Shown piece by piece: positions 41,298 to 49,135 of a stretch of DNA of 64,000 nt. The position numbers were made by a program, and so were the translations under genes. Where the stretch lies: assembly GCA_903833275.1 (NCBI GenBank), contig CAILEP010000012.1, positions 62,001 to 126,000 of the forward strand, in the 5' to 3' direction. The notes under the pieces were generated by a model. That model saw only the letters and a list, made by a program, of their open reading frames with translations. It was not told where the DNA came from and did not search any database. Within the stretch, counting starts at the first letter, position 1. Every line of letters begins with the position of its first letter. This stretch comes from an uncultured Bdellovibrionales bacterium. Its GTDB lineage: Bacteria > Bdellovibrionota > Bdellovibrionia > Bdellovibrionales > UBA1609.

Positions 41298-42383
41298 ATG
41301 ACGTCTTCAACAAATGACTCTTCTAGCAAAATCTTTCCACGTGCATCGATAGAAATGGTGCGCCGTCGCTACCTTATTATTCGATTTTCGAGTTTTGGCG
41401 ATATTATGCAGGCGCTACCCGCCGCGACTCTTATTCGCGAAAAAGACCCGACGGCTGAAATACATTGGCTGACGCGCTCCGATTTTGCTCCTGTGGTCAA
41501 AAGCCTTGAGGCCATCGATCAGGTTTGGGCCTTGCGACGCCAAGATGGCTGGCGGGGCCTTTTTCGGTTAATCGGCGAACTCAGGCGTGAGCGCTTTACC
41601 CATTTGTACGACGCCCATTCAAATTTACGATCCGGCCTCATTATCTTCGCCCTCAAACTAAACGCCTGGGTAACCGGCCAGTTTTCGACCGAGTGGGCCC
41701 ATCGATCCAAAGATCGCCTCAAGCGCATTTTGCTTTTTCGTTTTCGAATTAATCTCTTTGAGAAACCCTTTCGTGGGGCACATTCTTATTTAGCCCCGCT
41801 AAAAAAATGGTTTGGTTCGGCGGCCCTTTTGCAAAACGTCAGCCTCAATCTTGATTCAGAAATACTGCAACTGCCCGTTGGCTTCGATCTTGAAAATACC
41901 ATCGCTCTCGCCCCGGGTGCCGCGTGGGGGTTAAAACTTTGGCCGACAGAGAATTGGCAAAAATTGGTGCGCGCCAACCCTCAATTTTCTTATGTGCTTC
42001 TCGGCGGGCCGGACGACAAAATGTGCGAAGAGATTGTCGCTGCCGCAACTTCGCCCGCGGTCAACTTAGCTGGCCGCCTCTCGTGGCTTCAAAGTTTGCA
42101 ATTGATCGAACTCAGCAGAGGGCTCGTGGCTGGTGACACCGGGCTCTTGCATGCGGCTGACTTGATGCAGAAACCGGCCGTCGCCATTATTGGCCCCACT
42201 GCTTTTGGCTACCCCAGCCATGACTCAACCCTCGTTGCTGAAATTGACCTGCCCTGCCGCCCCTGCACAAAAGACGGTCGCGGTCGGTGCCACAATTCAG
42301 TTATGAAGCGTTGTCTGGTTGAATTATCTGCTGATAGAGTGTCGGTCTTAATGAACCAATTACGCCCCAACTCTGAGTTTTAA
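41298..42383 (+). CDS. Family-9 (heptosyltransferase-type) glycosyltransferase
   Basis: 361 residues. 'RYLIIRFSSFGDIMQALPAATLIREKDPTAEIHWLT' is the N-terminal nucleotide-sugar fold start of GT9 enzymes; 'IALAPGAAWGLKLWPTENWQKLV', 'YVLLGGPDDK', 'VAGDTGLLHAADLMQKPAVAIIGPT' and a final Cys-rich 'LPCRPCTKDGRGRCHN' are typical. It adds heptose or a similar sugar to the lipid A core. It ends 3 bases before waaA, so the two form an LPS-core operon. An in-frame ATG at 41355 is an alternative start. Confidence 0.88.
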   Translation: MTSSTNDSSSKIFPRASIEMVRRRYLIIRFSSFGDIMQALPAATLIREKDPTAEIHWLTRSDFAPVVKSLEAIDQVWALRRQDGWRGLFRLIGELRRERFTHLYDAHSNLRSGLIIFALKLNAWVTGQFSTEWAHRSKDRLKRILLFRFRINLFEKPFRGAHSYLAPLKKWFGSAALLQNVSLNLDSEILQLPVGFDLENTIALAPGAAWGLKLWPTENWQKLVRANPQFSYVLLGGPDDKMCEEIVAAATSPAVNLAGRLSWLQSLQLIELSRGLVAGDTGLLHAADLMQKPAVAIIGPTAFGYPSHDSTLVAEIDLPCRPCTKDGRGRCHNSVMKRCLVELSADRVSVLMNQLRPNSEF

Positions 42384-42386
42384 AAG

Positions 42387-43667
42387 ATGCGGCCCGAGCC
42401 ATTTCAAATACTATTTTTCTTTATCTACAGATTTATTTTTTGGCCGGTTATGCTTTTTGCACTTTCAATTTTTGGCGCATTGCACGCCAAGGTACGTGCC
42501 GGCCTCAAGCTTAGGCGAGACACAAAACCAATGCCGACTTTTGCTCGGCGACCAATCTGGATTCACGCCTCATCTGGTGAGTTCGAATACGCCAAGCCAG
42601 TTATACGCGCCTTAAATAGCGATGACCCTACCCAGCCTATTGTCGTCACTTACTTTTCGCCATCCTATGCCAAGACGATCGAAAGCTTTGAGGGCATTGC
42701 GCACTCCCAACCCTTACCGCTCGACTTACCCGGCCCATCGCGCAGCTTTCTCAAGAAACTAAACCCTCGCGCCTTGCTGATTGCTCGCACTGACCTCTGG
42801 CCCGAGATTTTACACGAAGCCCAAGAAAAAAATATCCCGAGCTTGTTGTTCTCGGCCACTGCTCGGCCCTTTGAGGGGCGACGCTACTGGGCGAAAGCTT
42901 ATCTTCGAATGATCTACAATTTTATTTCGCGTATTTACGCCGTTTCGAAAGCTGACGGTGAAGCGTTGCGCTCGATCGGAGTTCGAGAGGTCGAGGTTAA
43001 AGGCGACACTCGCTTTGACCAGGTTATCCATCGTCTTCAAAACCCAAAGCCCATCAAGGGGATCTTGCGACAAAATAAACCCTTGATTCTAGTTGCTGGC
43101 TCAACCTGGCCCGAAGATGAGGCGGTTTTACTTGCGGCCACAGCCCCTTTGCTTCGTGAGAATTTATTGTCACTGATCTTAATCCCTCACGAGCCTGATA
43201 TTGAACACGTTAGGCAATTGCGAAATGATTTTCTTGCGCGCGACATCAGTTGTGCCGTTTACTCAGAAATGAAAGAGTGGCAAACCTCAGTTCTGATTGT
43301 CGATCAACTGGGCATTCTGGCCGAAGTCTATACCGCCGGCGATGTGGCTTTTGTTGGCGGTTCATTTCGCAGCAAAGTTCACAGCGTAATGGAGCCCCTG
43401 GCGGCTGGGCTCTTTACGCTAGTTGGCCCCTTTCACAAAAACAATCGTGAAGCGATAGAATTTCAAAATATAAAAATAGACCAAACCGATTTTTCGGCGG
43501 TCGTTAGCGTCGAGGACGCAAACAATATGGAGCAAACTCTTCGTGCTCTAGCTCAAAGTGTACCTGACCTCGCCGCGGCCCACGAGCGCATCCGGCAAGA
43601 AGTTCAAAAATGCTCTGGGGCAACAGCCGAGGTCTTGCGCTGGCTTAAAAATCTACCTATAAATTGA
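42387..43667 (+). CDS. waaA: Kdo transferase (lipid A 3-deoxy-manno-octulosonate transferase)
   Basis: 426 residues, the normal length. An N-terminal membrane anchor ('FFFIYRFIFWPVMLFALSIFGAL') is followed by 'IWIHASSGEFEYAKPVI', 'YFSPSY', 'LLIARTDLWPEIL', 'VEVKGDTRFDQV', 'LVAGSTWPEDE' and 'FVGGSFRSKVHSVMEPLAAGLFTLVGPFHKNN', all diagnostic of WaaA. It transfers Kdo to the lipid A precursor at the inner membrane. Typical WaaA has 'GSxxxxGGHNPLEPA'; here 'KVHSVMEPLAAG' diverges slightly. Confidence 0.93.
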   Translation: MRPEPFQILFFFIYRFIFWPVMLFALSIFGALHAKVRAGLKLRRDTKPMPTFARRPIWIHASSGEFEYAKPVIRALNSDDPTQPIVVTYFSPSYAKTIESFEGIAHSQPLPLDLPGPSRSFLKKLNPRALLIARTDLWPEILHEAQEKNIPSLLFSATARPFEGRRYWAKAYLRMIYNFISRIYAVSKADGEALRSIGVREVEVKGDTRFDQVIHRLQNPKPIKGILRQNKPLILVAGSTWPEDEAVLLAATAPLLRENLLSLILIPHEPDIEHVRQLRNDFLARDISCAVYSEMKEWQTSVLIVDQLGILAEVYTAGDVAFVGGSFRSKVHSVMEPLAAGLFTLVGPFHKNNREAIEFQNIKIDQTDFSAVVSVEDANNMEQTLRALAQSVPDLAAAHERIRQEVQKCSGATAEVLRWLKNLPIN

Positions 43668-43671
43668 GGCT

Positions 43672-45003
43672 ATGAAAGAAATGAAAACACCAACTCATTA
43701 CGAAACAGAATATTTTGCACTTCGCAATCTCGCCCCCCGACCCCCTTACGGCCCCGGCGACACTCTTGTTATATTCGGTGAAGTTTTCGAACGCGGCTAC
43801 GTAAACGGGTTAATCGATGAAGCCAAAAAAGCGGGGCTGAAAGTTATTTTTTCGACTGTCGGCCGGCGCGATGAAAACCTAAATTTGCGCGCCCTCACGA
43901 GCGATGAGCTGACCGCAAAAGGCCATTCGCCAATTATCAACATTCCTCTTGAGGCCGGCTTTGACCTTGAACTTGATGACAAAGGCAGGCGACCAGTCGA
44001 TCAATTAAAAGAATATGGGCTCTCCGGGTGGGAAGACGCCCACCTCGACTGGCCTAGCATCGAACAAGCTCGCCTTCGCGGCATCGAACGCATGCGAACA
44101 AACATAAAGCTGTTTATTAACGAACTTCGGCAACATGTCGACCTTAAGAAAAATTTGATTTTTGCGCACACCATGGCTGGTGGCTTTCCGAGAGCGCGCG
44201 TCGTAATGCCAATCGCCAATCGTGTTTTTAAGGGCTCGGGGCCTCGATATTTTTCAAGCGAAACCTTTTGGAAGAGCGAAATTGGCCAACTCTGCGAAAA
44301 AAGTTTTAACGAGGTGACAGCCGAAACGCTTCACCACCTTCTCGACCTCACGGGCGATCTGCGAAAGGCCATTGAGGGCAATGGCGCTCAAGTTAGCTAT
44401 ACGGCGTTTGGCTATCATGGCAACGAAGTGCTCGTCGGAGATAAATTTGAATGGTACTCGTACTCACCTTACCTTCAAGGCTTTGCCAAAGTTCGCCTCG
44501 AGCAAATCGCTAACCAGGCAACTCAAAATGGCATCAATTGCTGCGTGTTCAACGTGCCCGAGATTCTTACTAACAGCAGTAGTATTTTCTTAGGGGTTGA
44601 GGTCGTTCTTTACCCGCTGATGCGAGCCCTACGTAAGGCCGCCCCTCAGTCAGCTACCGTTAAGAACCTGTTGGCCCAATGCCAAAGTAAACTTAAGGAT
44701 GGCGCCACGGTCGACGATATCGATCGTATCACTCAAGACTATTTGCACAACCCGACAGTGCGCCAATGGCCAAGTTACAAGAAATGGCCACAACACAACG
44801 GGCCTGAACAAATGGAACTTATGCGAAACTGCTCCTCAGCACTTATTGATTTACACAAAAGCCCAAACGACTTAATGACTGCCGACTTAAGCGAAATTGT
44901 GTTTCGCGCCTGCGGAAAGATTATGTTTCATGAAATTGCAAAACCCGCAAAACCGGCTGTTTGGATTTGTCACGATCTAGTAACCAAAGTTACGCTTGCG
45001 TAA
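43672..45003 (+). CDS. Unassigned enzyme, possibly FabMG-like enoyl-ACP reductase
   Basis: 443 residues, cytoplasmic. The N-terminus has a Rossmann-like start ('DTLVIFGEVFERGYVNGLIDEAKKAGLKVIFSTVGRRDE'), then 'LIFAHTMAGGFPRARVVMPIANRVFKGSGPRYFSSETFW' and a Tyr/Phe-rich middle with 'YTAFGYHGNE'. I associate this pattern with the FabMG-type enoyl-ACP reductase group reported from Bdellovibrio-like bacteria, but that is memory without alignment. It follows waaA by 4 bases, which would couple fatty-acid or lipid A acyl supply with LPS assembly. Confidence 0.5.
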   Translation: MKEMKTPTHYETEYFALRNLAPRPPYGPGDTLVIFGEVFERGYVNGLIDEAKKAGLKVIFSTVGRRDENLNLRALTSDELTAKGHSPIINIPLEAGFDLELDDKGRRPVDQLKEYGLSGWEDAHLDWPSIEQARLRGIERMRTNIKLFINELRQHVDLKKNLIFAHTMAGGFPRARVVMPIANRVFKGSGPRYFSSETFWKSEIGQLCEKSFNEVTAETLHHLLDLTGDLRKAIEGNGAQVSYTAFGYHGNEVLVGDKFEWYSYSPYLQGFAKVRLEQIANQATQNGINCCVFNVPEILTNSSSIFLGVEVVLYPLMRALRKAAPQSATVKNLLAQCQSKLKDGATVDDIDRITQDYLHNPTVRQWPSYKKWPQHNGPEQMELMRNCSSALIDLHKSPNDLMTADLSEIVFRACGKIMFHEIAKPAKPAVWICHDLVTKVTLA

Positions 45004-45027
45004 AGCGCCTGCAAAAAAACAGCAGAA

Positions 45028-47562
45028 TCAGTTTTCTTCCGGCCGCGGCTCTCGGCGGACTACGGCGGCGTTGGTTGCCGCAGTTTGTGCATTAACCATC
45101 GCCAGAACCTTTAGCACATTGAGCAAGCCAACTCGATCCACTCGCAAGGTGGGTGTTTTCGCTGTCGAGACTTGCCCGCTCTCGCCCGGCTCGTATTGAT
45201 TGAGATCGTTGTCGAAATAGCGATACTTATTCCAATAAAGAGTAAGAGCGTCGGTGCTTGTGGGTAAATTCTGGTGCTCAACAAGGTAGGCGAAAATCGA
45301 CTTTAAAAGCGAAATACTCACATCTTTGTGTTCGGTAGCACGAGCCTGTCTGGCCAGATAACCACTGAACCGCTTAAAAGAATGCATGACCTCGACGTCA
45401 GTAAGAACGTTGTCGTGATTACCGTCATAGATCGTAAAGATGGCCTCAAGATAGTGCAGCACCGTCACCATAGTCGCAATTTCACCCAGCTCAATATATT
45501 TCGCATCAGGTGTCGGCGATTTGCCGATTACCTCTAGCGCATCGGTGATCTGCTTTTTCTCACTCGCCTTGCGCGCAAGAAAGTCGTCGCGTAAATGCGG
45601 CAAGTTATCGAGTTCTGCTAATTTTAAATTAAAGAAGTGAGAAGTAAAACACTTGCGATCAAGCATGGGCACACCGAAAACATCAGATGGGCCATCCTTA
45701 AAGCCTTCTTGTCGGCAAAGGTTGCCAATATCGGAGTAAAACATATCCCGCACTTTGCCGCCCGACCAAATCGTAGACAACAGATCAAGCGCCTGAACAA
45801 AATTGAGTAGATGTGAGTTCTGCGCGTCGGGCTCGTTAATCCCGTTGCCGGCGAAGGTGAAAAGCTTGCCCTCAACAAATGATCGGCGTCCCACGCCAGC
45901 CCTTCGCGGGTCAAAGAGCTTTAAATCGATACCAAGGTTGCGAATCTTATTAAAAAACTCATCCATCTCGTCTTCTGTGACGCCGGTGTGTTGCCAATCC
46001 TTGTTCATCATCACGATACGATCGTCAGAGGCGGCCGATCGAATCAAAAGACGAACCAAGCCCCTCATTATGTTGAGCCGAGTCAGATCAAAAATACCGT
46101 CATAGACACCAGCATCGCCAAGCTCTTGCGGCGGCATTATGAAGGCCCGCTCATCACCAACCCGAAAAAAGGCCGGCACACTATGCACGATGCGCTCAAT
46201 TTCTCGACTGCGGGCATCCTTTTGATCGACTCCGCGATCTATGAACTGACGAAAATCAAAACTCTCAAGAGCCTTAGCAATCGGATCAAGCAAGCTATCG
46301 CCAGCACCAAACTTAAGCCCCAAAGAGCGGCGCGCATTGTCGCTTAAGTACTGTTGGCCTTCAGCCCATAAATAGAACTCAGCATGAATCTCATTTAGCT
46401 CTTGCCACGAAAGGCCTGAAACTTGTTCGTTTCTCGTCGTGCTGACTGGGTTGCGAAATGCTTTTTGAATTAAAAACTTATAGGTTTCTTTGATCGAATC
46501 AACCCGAACACCCGAAGGCAAACCCTGAATATCGTTAAGCGCATCAAACAGCTTGTCAGTTGCCGAAAACGAAATCAATTTAGATGGGTTCTGATCGATC
46601 ACCCGACCCAAAAGAGCCATGGCCTCATTGATACTCGCCACGAAAGAATCAAGCCCCGCCCCATAAGTCAGCGGAAGATCTTTCAACTGCAACTGAAAAT
46701 CAACCCAAATTCCGAATAGCGATGCCGCAGAGTCCATCAACATGACCCAGTCCTGCGGCAAAATTGTCAGCGAATCTTGACCCGTGACAATGGCTTTGTG
46801 CGCGGCGAACAGATTTACAATCTGCTCGGGGGTTTTATTGTCGGGTCGAATCTGCTCCCATCGCAGAAACTTGTGCATCTCCGTTAAAAGCCGTTCAAGT
46901 GAAGGCATATCGTAGCTTTGACCCTGAATGCGAAATCGATCGGCGATATGCTGCCCAGTTTGACGCAATTGATTTCGCATATTCGATAGTTCGAATCGCG
47001 AAATCTTAGCCCGCTCAAGATGCGGCGACTGCGTATAGAAATCTAGGTAAGGCAAATTGGCGATTGATTCGGCCTCAATAAAAGTAATGAGGTCGACGAG
47101 ACCGTTCATTTCTTGATCGGTAATCTGCTCTATTGACCCGCCCAAAGCCAAAACCTTGACCTTCATAATTTCGCGTACAAACGGTGGCGTCAATTGTTGC
47201 TCGTGCAAATACCATTTGTTTAAAAAAATCGCCAATTCATCAGGAGTGTAAAGACCCTTCGACCGACCGTCCACGGTATCAACAAACCGATGAAGTGCCG
47301 TACGAAGGCAGCCGCCAAATAGGTGAACATCCCGTTCTGACATTCGACCCGATAGGTAATCATCAACCCTCTTGCCCATTTCAGACATACAAGAGTACTT
47401 CGATAGATCAATTTGAATTGAACCAGGAGCCGGGCTTTTATCGCCAACACGTAGATTCTTAAAAGGTTGCCACTGACAAGCACCCAATTGACAGGCCGTA
47501 AATATCATCGCCGCAATGCACAACGAGGTTGAAAATACTTTGGCCAAGCTTTTAAAATACAT
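45028..47562 (-). CDS. Large EF-hand lipoprotein, copy 2 of duplicated module
   Basis: 844 residues: signal and lipobox near 'IFTAC' (Cys24), then a long helical protein. A near-perfect EF-hand calcium loop 'DGNHDNVLTDVE' sits at about 713-724 between helices. An N-terminal 'VDTVDGRSKGLYTPDELAIFLNKWY' and a middle 'GVTEDEMDEFFNKI' look like degenerate EF-hands. The C-terminal 'SIFAYLVEHQNLPTSTDALTLYWNKYR' and 'VDRVGLLNVLKVLAM' match the copy at 49136 segment by segment. It overlaps the upstream barrel gene by 11 bases. A calcium-responsive outer-membrane lipoprotein acting with that barrel is inferred; the family is not one I can name. Confidence 0.6.
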   Translation of the reverse strand: MYFKSLAKVFSTSLCIAAMIFTACQLGACQWQPFKNLRVGDKSPAPGSIQIDLSKYSCMSEMGKRVDDYLSGRMSERDVHLFGGCLRTALHRFVDTVDGRSKGLYTPDELAIFLNKWYLHEQQLTPPFVREIMKVKVLALGGSIEQITDQEMNGLVDLITFIEAESIANLPYLDFYTQSPHLERAKISRFELSNMRNQLRQTGQHIADRFRIQGQSYDMPSLERLLTEMHKFLRWEQIRPDNKTPEQIVNLFAAHKAIVTGQDSLTILPQDWVMLMDSAASLFGIWVDFQLQLKDLPLTYGAGLDSFVASINEAMALLGRVIDQNPSKLISFSATDKLFDALNDIQGLPSGVRVDSIKETYKFLIQKAFRNPVSTTRNEQVSGLSWQELNEIHAEFYLWAEGQQYLSDNARRSLGLKFGAGDSLLDPIAKALESFDFRQFIDRGVDQKDARSREIERIVHSVPAFFRVGDERAFIMPPQELGDAGVYDGIFDLTRLNIMRGLVRLLIRSAASDDRIVMMNKDWQHTGVTEDEMDEFFNKIRNLGIDLKLFDPRRAGVGRRSFVEGKLFTFAGNGINEPDAQNSHLLNFVQALDLLSTIWSGGKVRDMFYSDIGNLCRQEGFKDGPSDVFGVPMLDRKCFTSHFFNLKLAELDNLPHLRDDFLARKASEKKQITDALEVIGKSPTPDAKYIELGEIATMVTVLHYLEAIFTIYDGNHDNVLTDVEVMHSFKRFSGYLARQARATEHKDVSISLLKSIFAYLVEHQNLPTSTDALTLYWNKYRYFDNDLNQYEPGESGQVSTAKTPTLRVDRVGLLNVLKVLAMVNAQTAATNAAVVRREPRPEEN

Positions 47563-48961
47563 ACGAAAAGCTCCCGATCATGCGATCGTTGCCACGAAAT
47601 TTCGAAATGAAACTGGCGTTAGCATCAATCACGCCCGAGGCGCCAAAGATGTCTCCAGATAAATTCCAGAGCCAGCGCCGGTCGTATTGATAAGAAATGT
47701 CACCATGCAGCCACTCGCCCTGATCATCGACTGAATAAAAGTAGCCGACAGCGGCGTCGAGACTGTTGATAAAGTTATGAAAGATATTTTTCTCAAATTG
47801 CAAACCAGCCAGGCGCGAAAAAGAGAGCCGCTGGCTCGACGATTCTACACTGCCCTGTACAATAGTCTCTTTAGCCGCTGATGTCGCCTTGGTTCGCTGC
47901 ACATAACTCAGGTCTATATTCGCATTATGCAAACCAAAATTTGAGAGGTCGTGATTAAAAACTGCGCCCGTATATTGCGAGTCGATCAACTCTGACTGCT
48001 GAAACTTATCTGGCAAATTAGGGTTTTCAAATTTCTCCCACGTTTGAGAGAGCACAAACTGCCCCTCGTTAAATCTGTAGCCAGATTCGAGAGTGTAGAG
48101 ATTATGTTTCACAACGTAAGGATGCACGGTCACCGAGATGACCCCAGATGCCGCGGCAATAGTGGGCTCAAGACCTAAATGAAACTGGTTCATGGGCTTA
48201 TCAGCCACTGAAGCCTTAGCAAAAAGACCGTCGTTTCTTTGCCCAACTTCAACCATAAGCGCTTGGCTACCCTGATTCACCACGCTGGCTGTTGACGGTG
48301 TGTCGACGGCATAAAATATCTGAGCCTCGGTATTCTTAATTTCAGCCTGATCGACGGGCGGCCGAAACCATCGATTCGAAGAGGTGAATCGCCCGCCCTT
48401 GACACTAAAACCCGGCCCCTGATCAGGCAAAAATACCGAAGAAGCAAAATAAACAATGCGAAATTTTTGATCTTCGACCGTAGCAAACAGCCCCGTAAGG
48501 CCCTGGCTTATGGGTCGAACGGCATCCCAACGAGCGAGCGGTTGCCACAAACCTAAGTGACTGTGATCATCAAGCGACGACCAATCTTCTCGGTACCGAC
48601 CAAGGGTGAAATTCAAACGATGTGGTTCTGCCGTGTACCTGAAGTACATTTGTGGAACGGCCAACTGCTGGTCAACGCCGCCACTCGCTGGGATTACCGC
48701 CAAACCCTCTATCCCAATCTCGGAGTGCGGCGCATTCTCGTCCTGACCGAGTCGATGAGAATATGAAAATGTAGGAGCGAAATCGACATATTGATTTTGT
48801 TGTTCAGCGGTCGTGCCGGCCGTGCCGTAATTAAATTGCTCAGCCGAAAACTCAAAACGGTTCTGAGGGTCACCGGCGGCAGAAGTCGAACCAGTCATCT
48901 GATTCGAAAGCGATGTCGACAGCAATGGCGACATCGGTAGTGACATTGAATACGCCCCCAC
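47552..48961 (-). CDS. Outer-membrane barrel, copy 2 of duplicated module
   Basis: 469 residues as drawn, beta-strand-rich, ending 'SFSYVF' with C-terminal Phe. Segments 'LGRYREDWSSLDDHSHLGLWQPLARWDAVRPISQGLTGLF' and 'SSVFLPDQGPGF' align with the copy at 51339. The drawn GTG start gives no signal peptide. Upstream in the same frame, back to a stop at 49037-49039, lies a clear signal sequence ('KRLTRRLFLLIGSFYTLLCGVGAYS') with no ATG, GTG or TTG before it, so the true start uses an unusual codon or the front is mutated. The stop overlaps the EF-hand gene start by 11 nt. Confidence 0.6.
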   Translation of the reverse strand: MGAYSMSLPMSPLLSTSLSNQMTGSTSAAGDPQNRFEFSAEQFNYGTAGTTAEQQNQYVDFAPTFSYSHRLGQDENAPHSEIGIEGLAVIPASGGVDQQLAVPQMYFRYTAEPHRLNFTLGRYREDWSSLDDHSHLGLWQPLARWDAVRPISQGLTGLFATVEDQKFRIVYFASSVFLPDQGPGFSVKGGRFTSSNRWFRPPVDQAEIKNTEAQIFYAVDTPSTASVVNQGSQALMVEVGQRNDGLFAKASVADKPMNQFHLGLEPTIAAASGVISVTVHPYVVKHNLYTLESGYRFNEGQFVLSQTWEKFENPNLPDKFQQSELIDSQYTGAVFNHDLSNFGLHNANIDLSYVQRTKATSAAKETIVQGSVESSSQRLSFSRLAGLQFEKNIFHNFINSLDAAVGYFYSVDDQGEWLHGDISYQYDRRWLWNLSGDIFGASGVIDANASFISKFRGNDRMIGSFSYVF

Positions 48962-49135
48962 CCCGCAAAGGAGGGTATAAAACGACCCAATTAGTAGAAA
49001 AAGACGACGAGTTAAACGCTTAAAAGTACACCCCGTTTACTGGCCTTGGGATATACCATTTTGCTCAGGGCAAAACGAGTTTGAGAGCTAAAAAATATTC
49101 TTAACTAGAAGAAATTACAGGCCATTGGGGCAATC

